Of a stretch of 64,000 bases of DNA, positions 37,747 to 47,380 are shown piece after piece. How positions within the stretch are numbered: position 1 is the first letter of the stretch; each line of letters starts with the position of its first letter. Made by a program: the position numbers and the translations under genes. The notes beneath the pieces are model-generated. The model searched no databases. It had not been told where the DNA came from and was given only the letters and a program-made list of their open reading frames with translations. The stretch is from Lactiplantibacillus daoliensis (GTDB lineage Bacteria; Bacillota; Bacilli; Lactobacillales; Lactobacillaceae), in assembly GCF_005405005.1 (NCBI RefSeq), contig NZ_BJDH01000001.1, positions 248,001 through 312,000 of the forward strand, given 5' to 3'.

Positions 37747-39078
37747 TTAAACCCAAATTCCATATAGGTCAGTTGCCGTGCTCGGGTAGGCTAAAAACAA
37801 GTCATGGACCTGCCGAACAGATAACTGTCGTTGGATCAAAATCGCGAGATAGTTGATCAAATCATCCGCCGTATAACTATAGGCTTCCGCCCCGACGACG
37901 AGCTGGTTCTGACGATTGATAATCAACTTCAGTCGCGCTTGATCATCGTGTTCACGTTGATAGTTCAGCCAATGCGCCAACGTCACCGTCTTAACTTGAT
38001 ACATTTCCGGCTGAGCCTGAGCTTGCACGACCGTTACACCAGCTTGTGCCAACCGTGGCAAACTAAATACTGCCGTCACTTGCAACGGATACTTGATTGG
38101 AAAAACAGTCGCTGCATGGAAACTATCACCAAGATATTTTCCTTGATAAATTGCGTAATTAGCCAGTTTAGGCACACCAGCGGCCGCACAATCACCAACC
38201 GCATAAATATTAGGCTGGGTCGTCTGTAGCTGATTATCGACCTTAACTCCACGATGATCGAAGCGTACCCCGGCACGTTCCAGTTGGAGTTCTGACACGT
38301 TAGCCGTACGCCCTAACGCCGTATAGACTGCATCGGTCACCCACTGCGATCCCGTTTGCGTGCTGACTTGTAACCCTTGATCCGTGGTCACAAGCTGTGT
38401 CACTTCAGTGCTAAAACGGAACTCAACGCCATGTTGCTCTAACGCTGCAATCAACAGTGCCACCAATTCAGAATCGTACCCGCGTAACGCCATATCATCG
38501 TGCTGTACTAACGTAACCTTAGCACCTGCCTCACTTGCGATACTAGCCATCGCAAACGCAATAATTCCAGCACCTAAGATCACTAGCCGCGGCGGTAACT
38601 GTTCACTCCGAAAGAAAGCACCAGAATGTTGCACCATTTGGCTACCAGGAAAAGTCAGTTCATACGGATGAGCACCGGTCGCCAGCACAAATTTAGTCGC
38701 CGTTAGTCGATCACCATTGACCGTGATCGTGTGCGCATCAACAAACTCGGCGTGTCCTTCATAGGTTGTAATGCCATTCTGTTGGAAACGCGCTTTAAAT
38801 CTCGCCTGAGTTTGCGCAACGACACTGTCACGGTAAGCAGCTAACTTTGGCCAGTTTATCGCTGGGACAACGTCTGTAAATGCCGTTGACTGAAACTGGC
38901 GATGCGCTTCCGCAGCGGATAATAACACCTTTTTAGGTGTGCTACCGCGATTGACAGTGGTGCCACCCCAGTCACGTTGTTCGATGACCGCAACTTTTTG
39001 ACCATGCGAGCTCGCCTTGATAGCGACTCCTGCACCACCAACACCACCACCAATCACGATTAAATCAAATGTGGTCAT
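37747..39078 (-). CDS. Pyridine nucleotide-disulphide oxidoreductase-like FAD protein without the redox cysteines
   Basis: The 443-aa protein has the class I glutathione reductase / dihydrolipoamide dehydrogenase plan. FAD-binding is G-G-G-V-G-G-A-G near residue 10, the NAD-binding fold is I-L-G-A-G-I-I-A-F near 185, and A-V-G-D-C-A binds FAD near 295. The active-site motif that normally reads G-G-T-C-x-N-x-G-C-x-P-S-K is G-G-T-T41-V-N-R-G-S46-T-P-K-K. Both redox cysteines are thus replaced. The C-terminal H-P-T...E dimer motif is Y-P-S-T. It cannot act as a disulphide reductase; NAD(P)H oxidase or another electron-transfer role is possible. It lies 6 bases after an oxalate decarboxylase gene and is cotranscribed with it. 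Confidence 0.85.
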   Translation of the reverse strand: MTTFDLIVIGGGVGGAGVAIKASSHGQKVAVIEQRDWGGTTVNRGSTPKKVLLSAAEAHRQFQSTAFTDVVPAINWPKLAAYRDSVVAQTQARFKARFQQNGITTYEGHAEFVDAHTITVNGDRLTATKFVLATGAHPYELTFPGSQMVQHSGAFFRSEQLPPRLVILGAGIIAFAMASIASEAGAKVTLVQHDDMALRGYDSELVALLIAALEQHGVEFRFSTEVTQLVTTDQGLQVSTQTGSQWVTDAVYTALGRTANVSELQLERAGVRFDHRGVKVDNQLQTTQPNIYAVGDCAAAGVPKLANYAIYQGKYLGDSFHAATVFPIKYPLQVTAVFSLPRLAQAGVTVVQAQAQPEMYQVKTVTLAHWLNYQREHDDQARLKLIINRQNQLVVGAEAYSYTADDLINYLAILIQRQLSVRQVHDLFLAYPSTATDLYGIWV

Positions 39079-39084
39079 TCCGGA

Positions 39085-40293
39085 TTAACTAAAATAAGTA
39101 CTGGCATCATCGACATGCCCAGTTGACTTAGGCGCTTTCTCAGACCGCTTGGGGTCCTGATACCAAACTACGGCTGCTTCTTCACTTGGTAGCTGTTCTA
39201 CGGTTGCCTTAGTCAGATTGAGATGGTCCGCAACGATTTGTGATGGTGTCGTAGCTAACCACTTATTTAACGAAATATCAGAATAAACCGGATTCTTAAA
39301 TAACTCAATAAAAATCAAAGGTTCATCACCAATATTTTGAATGTAATGACCGGCTTCTTTCGGGATCACGCCCACGTCACCAGCCTGATAGTCAAAAGTT
39401 CGTGCTAAGGTGTTCGAGTTAAAGACACCAACTTTAGCCCGGCCTTGCATAAAGTAGTCCCATTCTTCCGATTTAGGGTGCCAGTGAAGTTCACGCATAC
39501 CACCTGGCTGAACTTCCACAATCGCAGCTGAAATCGTCTTAGCCGCTGGAAAGACTGATTGATCAATGATCCAGACCTTACCAGCTTCAAAGTGTTTGGC
39601 AGGAACGTCTTGCATGTGAAGTGTCAACGGCTCCGTCATCGGTGTTCCTGGCCGCTTAACTTGGTCAATTGGACCCGGCACTTCACCGTCAAATAAATAC
39701 TTTTCATGTGTTGGCAAATTAGCTAGAGCCGCTTCATCCAACTTAAAGTTAGCGGCAACAACATCTTTTGGCATGTGAGCGAGCCAATCGGTTAACAAGA
39801 ATGTATTATTTTCCGAAAAGTCTGGTTCACTGAAAACTAACAGGAATTCACAGCCTTGATCGAGTGCCTGAATTGAATGGGGGATTCCGGCCTCAAAATC
39901 CCAGAGATCGCCGGCCACGATATCATCAATGAAACTATCACCGTTTTCATTTAGTGCGGTGACTCGTGCATTACCTTTAAGCATGATGGCCCATTCAGCC
40001 TCTTTATGCCAATGTAATTCTCGATACGCCCCTGGCTTCAAGCACATGTTCACCCCCGCCATATCGTGTGACGCTGGTAATTCACGGTTAGTCACTTCAC
40101 GAGCCCAGCCACCTTCTTCAAGGCGCATGTGCGCGTCAGAAAAACTAAATCTTAAATTCGCAATGGTCCCATGATCAGTCGTTGGTGGGACTAAAATATC
40201 TGGATTTTCTAAATCGCGTTGCACATTACGTGGTCCCTGATCCAGCCAACCAGTTTGGTCAGCATCTCGAATTGGTTCATTTGCTTTAGTCAT
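39085..40293 (-). CDS. Oxalate decarboxylase (bicupin)
   Basis: This Mn-dependent enzyme converts oxalate to formate and CO2 and helps acid tolerance. The 402-aa protein has two cupin domains, each with a metal site: H94-W-H96-K-E-A-E100 with His139, and H-W-H-P-K-S-E-E-W in the second half. The lid loop that separates decarboxylase from oxidase in Bacillus OxdC (S-E-N-S-T) reads S160-E-N-N-T here, so the proton-donor Glu is present. There is no signal peptide. The FAD oxidoreductase downstream is in the same operon. Upstream, 40294-40402 contains its promoter region, then repeat C. Confidence 0.92.
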   Translation of the reverse strand: MTKANEPIRDADQTGWLDQGPRNVQRDLENPDILVPPTTDHGTIANLRFSFSDAHMRLEEGGWAREVTNRELPASHDMAGVNMCLKPGAYRELHWHKEAEWAIMLKGNARVTALNENGDSFIDDIVAGDLWDFEAGIPHSIQALDQGCEFLLVFSEPDFSENNTFLLTDWLAHMPKDVVAANFKLDEAALANLPTHEKYLFDGEVPGPIDQVKRPGTPMTEPLTLHMQDVPAKHFEAGKVWIIDQSVFPAAKTISAAIVEVQPGGMRELHWHPKSEEWDYFMQGRAKVGVFNSNTLARTFDYQAGDVGVIPKEAGHYIQNIGDEPLIFIELFKNPVYSDISLNKWLATTPSQIVADHLNLTKATVEQLPSEEAAVVWYQDPKRSEKAPKSTGHVDDASTYFS

Positions 40294-40402
40294 TAGTTCA
40301 AGTCACTCCTTCTGTTTAAATTACCCTTATGATAAGTTCAATTAACTAACCTGACTATTAAAAACACCTCATTTATTATAATTTTTATTATTTTTAACTA
40401 AA

Positions 40403-40826
40403 AAATGCCAATCTGCGCCACTACGTCAACAATCAGATAATGAAAACTAGTCGATTAATGCCGCTTCCGGTTGTTACTGATAGCATGCGGACGAGGGACC
40501 GTCCGATGCTATCAGCAACAACCTCCAGCTAGTCAGTGGTTTTTAAGAGATAAATCAGTTATCTATGCTTAGCGGAGAATCGGTGTGCAGTATCCGCGAG
40601 ATTAGTCAGCCAAGAGCGCTGACTAATCTCGCGGGGCAATTCAAAAACGTGTTTTATCGGCTTTGAATTGAGGTTCCACACCGTACTTCGGCTAGCGCCG
40701 TTCCCCACAACAAACCGATTCTGACTGACGGAGCACTAAATTTAGGCAAGTCTATTTTAGATGTAACGGTTACTAGTACTGCTATCTCTGTGATGCTTTT
40801 GAGTCCTGCAACCTTTAGATCTTTAA
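40403..40826 (-). repeat. Structured dispersed repeat, copy C (full length)
   Basis: This is the fullest copy together with D. A left module of GGTTGTT.CTGATAGCAT.CGGAC folds on GTCCGATGCTATCAG.AACAACC (about 40469-40523). The core follows, with a perfect hairpin 1 (GCGAGATTAGTCAGC / GCTGACTAATCTCGC), hairpin 2 CAATTCAAA / TTTGAATTG, and a degraded hairpin 3. The closing stem has decayed, as the left arm lacks part of GTCAGTCAAA. It lies downstream of glmS beyond its terminator. Confidence 0.8.
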
Positions 40827-40843
40827 CTGATGCTATTGTTTGT

Positions 40844-40876
40844 AAAAAAGGTGCCAACACAATTGTGCTGACACCT
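40844..40876 (-). terminator. glmS terminator
   Basis: On the minus strand GGTGTCAGCACAATTGTG folds on itself with TTGGCACC and is followed by six T. Confidence 0.85.
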
Positions 40877-40917
40877 AATCACTTCCCACAAGTGATTTTC
40901 TTAAATTCAATTAATAA

Positions 40918-42741
40918 TTATTCAACCGTGACACTCTTGGCCAAGTTACGTGGCTTATCAACATCTAAGCCCTTGTTCAAACTCGTGTAGTATGCCAATA
41001 ACTGACCTGGCACCACGCTGAGTAAAGCAGTCATGCGTTCATCAACTGTTGGCAAGACAACTGTATCATCTGACTTTGCCAGGGCATCCGTAACGATCGT
41101 AATCGTCTTGGCACCACGAGCGGCAACTTCTTGCAAGTTCGAACGTGTTAAGCCGGCCGTCTTCTGTTGAGTAATAATCCCAATCACAGGCGTATCCTTT
41201 TCAATCAACGCGATTGTCCCATGCTTCAATTCACCGGATGCAAAGCCTTCTGCTTGAACGTAAGAAATTTCCTTTAACTTCAAAGAGGTTTCCAACGAAA
41301 CGGCATAGTCTAAACCACGGCCAATGTAAAAGGCATTTGGCGTGTGTAATAACGCACTCTTAGCTAATTTTTCAAATGTCGCTTTTTCATCAACTAAGGC
41401 TTGCATGCCATTCGCAACCAAAGCGAGTTGTTGTTTGACATCAAAGTCCTTGGCAGCAGCTTGGTTGTCAGCTTCACCTAATGCTTTAGCTAAAATTGCT
41501 TGTAAGGCAATCTGGGCGGTATAGGCTTTCGTTGAGGCCACGGCAATTTCAGGACCTGCATGCAATAATAACGTGTAGGTTGCTTCCCGTGACAAAGTTG
41601 AGTTTGGCACGTTAGTAATCGTCAAACTTGGGAATTTTTGCTCGTTGACGTTCAATAACACTTCACGACTGTCAGCCGTTTCACCAGACTGCGTTAAGAA
41701 GATGAAGAATGGCTTCTTTGAAAGCAATGGTTGGTTATAAGCGAATTCAGATGAAACGTGAACTTCAGTTGGTACACCTGCTAATGATTCAAATAACTTA
41801 GCGCCAACTAGGCCGGCGTGATAACTCGTCCCGGCAGCCACGATATACAAACGATCGGCTGATTTGATTGCGTCAAGCAAGTCGGCTTTAATCACTGGCG
41901 TGCCATCATCGTTCAAATAAACTTGAGATAACTTGCGCATCACGTTTGGTTGTTCATCGATTTCTTTTAACATGTAGAAGGGATAAGTCCCCTTGTCAGC
42001 TTGCGCTGCGTCAATGTCCACGTGGAACGTGTCGCGTTGAACGGCTTCGCCGGCTTGGTTCGTGATCTTAATTTCATCAGGCTTAACCACAACGATTTCG
42101 CCATCATGTAATTCCAAGAAGTCTTTCGTTTGGTCAAGCATGGCTAAGCTATCTGAGCAGACAACGTTAAAACCATCGCCGACCCCAATCAATAAAGGAC
42201 TCTTATTCTTTGCCACATATAAGGTATCAGGATCTTCTTTATCCATCAATAAGAAACCGTATGATGAATGGCCCAACAAACTCAACGTTTTCCGGAAAGC
42301 TGCTAAGGTGTCTAACCCTTCCTTAGTGACGAACCGGTCAACCAATTGCACGATGACTTCGGTATCTGTTTGTGATGTGAATTCAACGTTGCTTAAATAG
42401 TCTGCTTTTAAATCTTGGAAGTTCTCGATGACACCATTGTGTACCAAGTAGAAACGGCCGTCCGCAGAAACTTGTGGATGAGCATTAGCAACACTTGGTT
42501 CACCATGAGTCGCCCAACGTGTATGACCAATTCCAGTTGTCCCATGGACATTAGCAGTTGCGCTAACTTCTTTACGTAAGTCGTCGATGCGACCCTTTTC
42601 TTTGACCAAATAGTCTTCGCCATTCTGATCATTGACATAAATACCCGCTGAATCGTACCCGCGGTATTCCAATCTTTGTAAGCCATTTAATAAAATCGAT
42701 ACTGCATTATCATTACCGGTAACTCCAACAATTCCACACAT
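40918..42741 (-). CDS. glmS: Glutamine-fructose-6-phosphate aminotransferase (isomerizing)
   Basis: GlmS makes glucosamine-6-phosphate from fructose-6-phosphate and glutamine, the first step to UDP-GlcNAc. It is 607 aa. The N-terminal glutaminase domain begins M-C-G-I-V-G with Cys as nucleophile and has R-W-A-T-H-G. Two SIS isomerase domains follow (A-A-G-T-S-Y-H-A-G; T-Q-S-G-E-T-A-D-S; the C-terminal tail ends K-S-V-T-V-E). A glmS ribozyme lies in its leader and a NagR-like operator farther upstream, so both the product and amino-sugar supply should control it. It is separate from glmM by a terminator. Confidence 0.98.
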   Translation of the reverse strand: MCGIVGVTGNDNAVSILLNGLQRLEYRGYDSAGIYVNDQNGEDYLVKEKGRIDDLRKEVSATANVHGTTGIGHTRWATHGEPSVANAHPQVSADGRFYLVHNGVIENFQDLKADYLSNVEFTSQTDTEVIVQLVDRFVTKEGLDTLAAFRKTLSLLGHSSYGFLLMDKEDPDTLYVAKNKSPLLIGVGDGFNVVCSDSLAMLDQTKDFLELHDGEIVVVKPDEIKITNQAGEAVQRDTFHVDIDAAQADKGTYPFYMLKEIDEQPNVMRKLSQVYLNDDGTPVIKADLLDAIKSADRLYIVAAGTSYHAGLVGAKLFESLAGVPTEVHVSSEFAYNQPLLSKKPFFIFLTQSGETADSREVLLNVNEQKFPSLTITNVPNSTLSREATYTLLLHAGPEIAVASTKAYTAQIALQAILAKALGEADNQAAAKDFDVKQQLALVANGMQALVDEKATFEKLAKSALLHTPNAFYIGRGLDYAVSLETSLKLKEISYVQAEGFASGELKHGTIALIEKDTPVIGIITQQKTAGLTRSNLQEVAARGAKTITIVTDALAKSDDTVVLPTVDERMTALLSVVPGQLLAYYTSLNKGLDVDKPRNLAKSVTVE

Positions 42742-42784
42742 AAGTTAATCTTCCTTTACTTGTTTGAATTGTTTCTAGCTGCTT

Positions 42785-42960
42785 GGTCACTATATCTGTC
42801 ACTAGTCTCACAACTAGTTTTTGTAACTGACCTGTAGAGTGCAGTCCCTGACATCACCCGTCGATTGTCGATAAATGTCATCCTCGTCAACTTTAGAATC
42901 TAAAGTCCTGGCGCTATTCCGCTTTAACCAATTACGAATTGGTTCTTTTTCACCTCTGAT
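42785..42960 (-). ncRNA. glmS ribozyme (glucosamine-6-phosphate-activated self-cleaving RNA)
   Basis: The minus strand contains the conserved cleavage segment A-GCGCC (cut expected between 42915 and 42914). A short TTTAGATTCTAAA stem follows, then the core GTTGACGAGGATGACATT and ATCGACGGGTGATGTC that build the double pseudoknot. A distal stem is closed by GGTCA..TGACC ending near 42785. It lies 44 bases before the glmS start. In this RNA class GlcN6P is the cofactor for self-cleavage, which destabilises the message. Confidence 0.95.
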
Positions 42961-43025
42961 TGGTATATTTCCTAGAAACAGTATTACTTTAACGTTACAA
43001 TCGCAAAAAGTCAACTATATATTAT

Positions 43026-43059
43026 ATTGGTATAGACGTTAATAAGCGTATATACCAAT
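43026..43059 (-). promoter_or_regulatory. NagR-type (dre-like) operator upstream of glmS
   Basis: ATTGGTATAGAC on the plus strand (43026-43037) and ATTGGTATATAC on the minus strand (43059-43048) are inverted copies. The sequence agrees with the known GntR/NagR dre site ATTGGTATAGAC-type. It adjoins a minus-strand TATAAT (43026-43021). A second promoter, TTGACT-17-TAAAGT, lies just downstream at 43014-42986. The rest of 43060-43263 shows no gene, only a GGTAAAC/GTTTACC hairpin. Confidence 0.7.
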
Positions 43060-43263
43060 TTTTAACATCTGCGGCGTAACTAACTGGCAAGACGCTGACA
43101 CCAAAGACATCGAAAAGGATTGAGCGTGCAACTAGTAACGGTAAACCTTTTTCTAGCCTAATTGTATTAACTGTTTACCTGCTCGTCATATTTTGACACT
43201 CGAGACTTTCCCGTTAAGCGTTTGACTTTACAATCAACTGATATCAATCATCAGACATGAGTA

Positions 43264-43308
43264 CAAAAAATGGTCGAACCGGCAATTATTCCAGTTCGAC
43301 CATTTTTA
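43264..43308 (-). terminator. glmM operon terminator
   Basis: AAAAATGGTCGAAC (43266-43279) and GTTCGACCATTTTT (43294-43307) form a 14-bp stem with T residues on the minus strand. Confidence 0.9.
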
Positions 43309-43317
43309 TTTTAAAAT

Positions 43318-44676
43318 TTAAGCTTCAACGCCAACTTCATTGCGAACGACGTCAACGATCCGATCAACATAGGCATTAACCAATTCATCGGTCTTAGCTT
43401 CTGCCATGACCCGGAGCAAGTCTTGCGTCCCTGAAGGGCGAACCAGGACCCGACCATCGCCGGCCATTTCGGTTTCAACTTCGCCAATAACTGCCTTGAT
43501 TTGATCATTGTTTAAGGCAGCCTGCTTATCTTGCACTTTAACATTGACCAACTTTTGTGGATAGGTCGTCACTTCGTCAGCTAATTCGGATAACTTCTTG
43601 CCAGTTTCTTTCATGACATGGAGTAATTGAATCCCAGTTAACATGCCGTCACCAGTCGTATTAAAGTCTAAGAAGACCACGTGACCAGATTGTTCGCCAC
43701 CGAGGTTGAATCCATCTTTGAGCATTTCCTCCACAACATAACGGTCCCCAACTTGAGTTTGTTCACTGTGTAAGCCGGCAGCTTCTAAGGCTTTGTATAA
43801 ACCGAGGTTACTCATTACCGTCGTCACAACCGTATCTTTTTTGAGCTTACCACGTTCTGCTAAGAACTTCCCACAGATGTACATGATTTTATCACCATCA
43901 ATCACATGACCCAATTCGTCAACTGCGATACAACGGTCCCCATCACCATCAAAGGCTAACCCAACTTGCGCACCCTTTTCAACAACAAATTTTGATAACG
44001 CTTCGGGATGAGTTGAACCCACACCTTTATTAATGTTCAAACCATCAGGTGAGGTTGCCATCGTGTCAAAATCAACGTTCAAATCAGCAAAAATCCGTGA
44101 AACTAAATTGCTGGTTGACCCATTGGCACCATCAACAGCCAAATGAATCCCACTCAAATCATCAGGAATCGTTTGTTCCAAGAATTGTGAATACTTCAAG
44201 TTACCTTCTGGGAAATCAGCAACCGTACCCAAGCCTTCTGCAGCTGGCCGTGGTAAATCATCCGTTGGTTGTTCCAATAAAGTTTCAATTTCTTCTTCCT
44301 TGGCATCTGACAGCTTGAAGCCGTCGCCACCAAAGAATTTAATCCCGTTATCTTCAACTGGATTGTGTGATGCAGAAATCATGACACCGGCATCAGCATC
44401 TTGAATACGAACCAAATAAGCCACACCAGGCGTGGTAATGACGCCTAAGCGCAACACTTCGATTCCAGCTGATAATAATCCAGCAATCAAGGATTCTTCT
44501 AGCATTTGACCAGAAATCCGGGTATCACGGGCAACTAAGACCCGTGGCTGTGTTTCCTTGTTTGTGGCATGTTCCGTTAACACGTAACCACCAGCACGGC
44601 CCAAACGGAAGGCCAATTCAGGAGTTAAACCAGAGTTCGCAATGCCACGAACACCATCAGTACCAAAATATTTCAT
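43318..44676 (-). CDS. glmM: Phosphoglucosamine mutase
   Basis: GlmM converts glucosamine-6-phosphate to glucosamine-1-phosphate for UDP-GlcNAc. The 452-aa protein has the phosphohexomutase order: F-G-T-D-G-V-R-G at the start, the phosphoserine loop S-A-S-H-N-P (Ser103), and metal loop D-G-D-G-D-R. The sugar loop is G-G-E-Q-S-G-H and the phosphate-binding R-P-S-G-T-Q is near the end. GAGGT precedes the ATG. It is third in the cdaA-cdaR-glmM operon. In related bacteria GlmM also binds and restrains CdaA, which explains the conserved linkage. Confidence 0.98.
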   Translation of the reverse strand: MKYFGTDGVRGIANSGLTPELAFRLGRAGGYVLTEHATNKETQPRVLVARDTRISGQMLEESLIAGLLSAGIEVLRLGVITTPGVAYLVRIQDADAGVMISASHNPVEDNGIKFFGGDGFKLSDAKEEEIETLLEQPTDDLPRPAAEGLGTVADFPEGNLKYSQFLEQTIPDDLSGIHLAVDGANGSTSNLVSRIFADLNVDFDTMATSPDGLNINKGVGSTHPEALSKFVVEKGAQVGLAFDGDGDRCIAVDELGHVIDGDKIMYICGKFLAERGKLKKDTVVTTVMSNLGLYKALEAAGLHSEQTQVGDRYVVEEMLKDGFNLGGEQSGHVVFLDFNTTGDGMLTGIQLLHVMKETGKKLSELADEVTTYPQKLVNVKVQDKQAALNNDQIKAVIGEVETEMAGDGRVLVRPSGTQDLLRVMAEAKTDELVNAYVDRIVDVVRNEVGVEA

Positions 44677-44701
44677 CGTTTCTTTACCTCATTTCAGATT
44701 T

Positions 44702-45682
44702 TCAGTTACTTTTAACTGTAATTTTCACTTTAATTGACGTGGGATTCACTGACGAAATACCATCTTCATCAGTATTGGAAAGATCTACCGTCTTCGTTGT
44801 GGTCGAATCAACGTCCGTCACATCAACATCGACGGGTAATTTATCCAGTTTTGCCAGTGCCGCCTTTGTCCCTGTAACCGTGACCGACTTGGTATCCGTT
44901 GAAAACGAATAATTGGTATCGGCAGTCGTTTTACCGCTAGCCTTCAAGTCCACCGGTACGTCCTTCTTCGCCGTGGCCGCCGTAATTGGGATGTAAACGG
45001 ACGTCGTGGATGGCGTTAAGACCACATTCAAAGTCTGACCATTCGCATCCAACGCCTCAATCATGGCTTGTTGGTTGACGGATTTCTTCAGATTTTTTTC
45101 CGTATTGACCACGGCTACAACTTTAGCAACCTTGCTGACTTCACTCACAGCGCCAGTCACTTTCACTGATGCAGTTCCCAGACGGGCACTCCCGACTTCA
45201 TAGCCAGAAGCAACATTCGCCTTGTTAAAGTCCGCACTGACTTTATAAGTTGCGGTGCGCCGCGGTTGAATGTTGATGTGAATATATTTTTGATCCAAGG
45301 TATAGCTTAATTCTTTATTCAAGCCGTTCACTTGCACCTTGACACTGTGCCGACCAACCGACAGATCTGACAAGTTCGCATACACCTTAAAGTTCTGAGT
45401 GTTCGCAGTCGTCGTGACTAGTGCCGCGGGGCCTTCAATTGTAATTTTAACATTTTCAGGATACCCGGTCACAAAATACTTTGTGCTATTCACATTCAGT
45501 TCTAGCGGCGCACTGATCGTTACTTTTCGATTAGAAGTTAACGTCGTCTTAGAGGCACTATTCGTCAATAAACTGGATGTCGTATTGTTCGTTTTCATTG
45601 AGCTAACATAAGCAAATAATGCTAGTGCGCAAATTAAGGCCAATAATCGCATTGACCAGGCGCTATCCATAAATTTTTTCAC
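44702..45682 (-). CDS. cdaR: YbbR-domain regulator of diadenylate cyclase (CdaR)
   Basis: CdaR modulates the membrane cyclase CdaA from outside the membrane. The 326-aa protein has one N-terminal membrane helix (about residues 9-28). Several beta-rich YbbR repeats follow, visible as recurring patterns such as V-T-G-Y-P-E-N-V-K-I and V-K-V-T-G-A-V-S-E-V. It starts at GTG 45682, and its first four bases overlap the cdaA stop (GTGA), so translation is coupled. GGAGGGGGG within the end of cdaA is the ribosome site. Confidence 0.93.
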   Translation of the reverse strand: MKKFMDSAWSMRLLALICALALFAYVSSMKTNNTTSSLLTNSASKTTLTSNRKVTISAPLELNVNSTKYFVTGYPENVKITIEGPAALVTTTANTQNFKVYANLSDLSVGRHSVKVQVNGLNKELSYTLDQKYIHINIQPRRTATYKVSADFNKANVASGYEVGSARLGTASVKVTGAVSEVSKVAKVVAVVNTEKNLKKSVNQQAMIEALDANGQTLNVVLTPSTTSVYIPITAATAKKDVPVDLKASGKTTADTNYSFSTDTKSVTVTGTKAALAKLDKLPVDVDVTDVDSTTTKTVDLSNTDEDGISSVNPTSIKVKITVKSN

Positions 45683-46521
45683 TTACGTAGCCCCCCTCCA
45701 AAGATGTGTGCAAACCAATTTTGAATTGCATTCTGTTTGGTTTCATCTTCTGGTGTCAATAAGACTTGGCGGAAGTAACGTAAATAATTTTCACGCGTCA
45801 TACCACGCATCAATTCGTTATCTTTGGTAATGGAAACTTCACCAGTTTCCTCAGAAATGACAATGGTCAACGCATCGGTCACTTCACTGATCCCGACCGC
45901 GGCCCGATGTCGAGTCCCTAATTCTTTCGGAATCAAGTTACTTTCAGAAAGTGGTAAATAGGCCGCTGCCACTTTGATTTGATTGTCCTGGATAATGACC
46001 GCACCATCATGCAATGGCGTATTTGGAATAAAAATATTAATGAGGAGCTCACCGGTAATATCAGCATCGAGTGCAATCCCAGTTTCAATATAATCTTCCA
46101 AACCAGTATCTAATTTAATGGACATTAACGCCCCAATGCGACGTTTTGCCATATATTGAATCGCTTTATCCAATTCATTGATCATCCGCTCTTCATCTTC
46201 ATTTTGCCGCTTACCACGAACGAAAATGGAACCACGACCAAGGTGTTCAAGCCCACGCCGAATTTCCGGCTGAAAAATGATGACAAGCGCAATTACACCC
46301 CAGTTGATGATCTGGTCCATAATCCAAGAAACCGTATCTAGACCAATGAAGACACTTAGAATTTTGACCACCGCAATGACCACGATACCACGGAATAATT
46401 GTACCGCTTTGGTTCCTTGCAATAAGACGATTAATTCATAAATGACAAACCAGACCACTAGAATGTCAAGGAGCCGGACAAAGTTGGACACTGTCAACAA
46501 ATCGCTCCAGTTGAAGTTCAT
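45679..46521 (-). CDS. cdaA: Diadenylate cyclase CdaA (DacA)
   Basis: This membrane-bound enzyme makes cyclic di-AMP from two ATP, controlling potassium, osmolyte and wall homeostasis. The 280-aa protein has three N-terminal membrane helices (about residues 13-85), then the DAC domain with catalytic D-G-A in L-H-D-G-A-V-I-I. R-H-R follows in G-T-R-H-R-A-A-V-G. GGAGGGGG is an ideal ribosome site. It leads the cdaA-cdaR-glmM operon. The divergent gene across the 184-base spacer is a DUF1361 protein; nothing obvious beyond promoters lies between. Confidence 0.97.
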   Translation of the reverse strand: MNFNWSDLLTVSNFVRLLDILVVWFVIYELIVLLQGTKAVQLFRGIVVIAVVKILSVFIGLDTVSWIMDQIINWGVIALVIIFQPEIRRGLEHLGRGSIFVRGKRQNEDEERMINELDKAIQYMAKRRIGALMSIKLDTGLEDYIETGIALDADITGELLINIFIPNTPLHDGAVIIQDNQIKVAAAYLPLSESNLIPKELGTRHRAAVGISEVTDALTIVISEETGEVSITKDNELMRGMTRENYLRYFRQVLLTPEDETKQNAIQNWFAHIFGGGLRK

Positions 46522-46705
46522 AATCCCCCTCCTTGTGAAAAATATTTACTTTCACATTATAGCACGGGGAACTCTTAGCGTTGACCCCTTTTAGAATGGA
46601 AGCCGGCAAAATCCCCGATTTTTTGCGTTAATATTAAACTTACGATTAATTAATATAGATTGATTAATATTTCTGTTAAAATAATGGTGAAAGTGTGGTG
46701 ATCAA

Positions 46706-47362
46706 ATGACCCGTTTACAGCGTTGGCTCGTCCGGCTCTTTTACTGGGGTTTTATCGGTTTCGTTGCTTTAACGATTCATGATTCATTTTCATTTTTACT
46801 GCTAAACACGTTGCTTGCCTATATTCCGATTGAACTGAGTTTTTGGCTCACCAGTCGCCGTTCGACGTTACTATTTTGGCTGATTGGCGTCGTTTGGTTG
46901 CTCTTTTACCCGAATACCCCTTACCTATTGACCGATTTATTTCACTTAAGTCTGTTAAAACCTTACGCCATCAACGGCTTATTAAAATTTGATCTCGGCA
47001 TGTGGCGTGACTTTGCTTACCTAGTCGCACCCACCGTTGTTTCAATCATCATTGGAACTTATACGGTTGACCAAATTGCGCAAGAGGTACAGCGGCGCCT
47101 CCATCTCACAGCACTGCCGGCTGGACGAACCCTCATCAGTGTTGGGCTCTTCTTGTTTGCCAGTGTCGGGGTCTATGTTGGCCGTTTCATGCGTCTCCAT
47201 ACCATTTACCTACTTATTACGCCACAATACATTCTGGAGCAACTGGCAGAAATGTGGTCAACTAAAATGCTCGCCTTTGTGCTACTAATGTGGTTATTGC
47301 AACTTGTCATTTACGGTGCTTGGCGCTTAACGATTCCTAATTCAGCACCACAATCAAACTGA
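46706..47362 (+). CDS. DUF1361 membrane protein
   Basis: This 218-aa integral membrane protein has about six or seven helices. The DUF1361 signature is visible: F-Y-P-N-T-P-Y-L-L-T-D in a loop, then a second conserved region with G-R-F-M-R-L-H. The function of the family is unknown. GTGTGGTGATC precedes the ATG. It is a single gene with a terminator shared with the convergent MarR gene. Confidence 0.88.
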   Translation: MTRLQRWLVRLFYWGFIGFVALTIHDSFSFLLLNTLLAYIPIELSFWLTSRRSTLLFWLIGVVWLLFYPNTPYLLTDLFHLSLLKPYAINGLLKFDLGMWRDFAYLVAPTVVSIIIGTYTVDQIAQEVQRRLHLTALPAGRTLISVGLFLFASVGVYVGRFMRLHTIYLLITPQYILEQLAEMWSTKMLAFVLLMWLLQLVIYGAWRLTIPNSAPQSN

Positions 47363-47380
47363 TCCCTTTTAAAAACAAAT

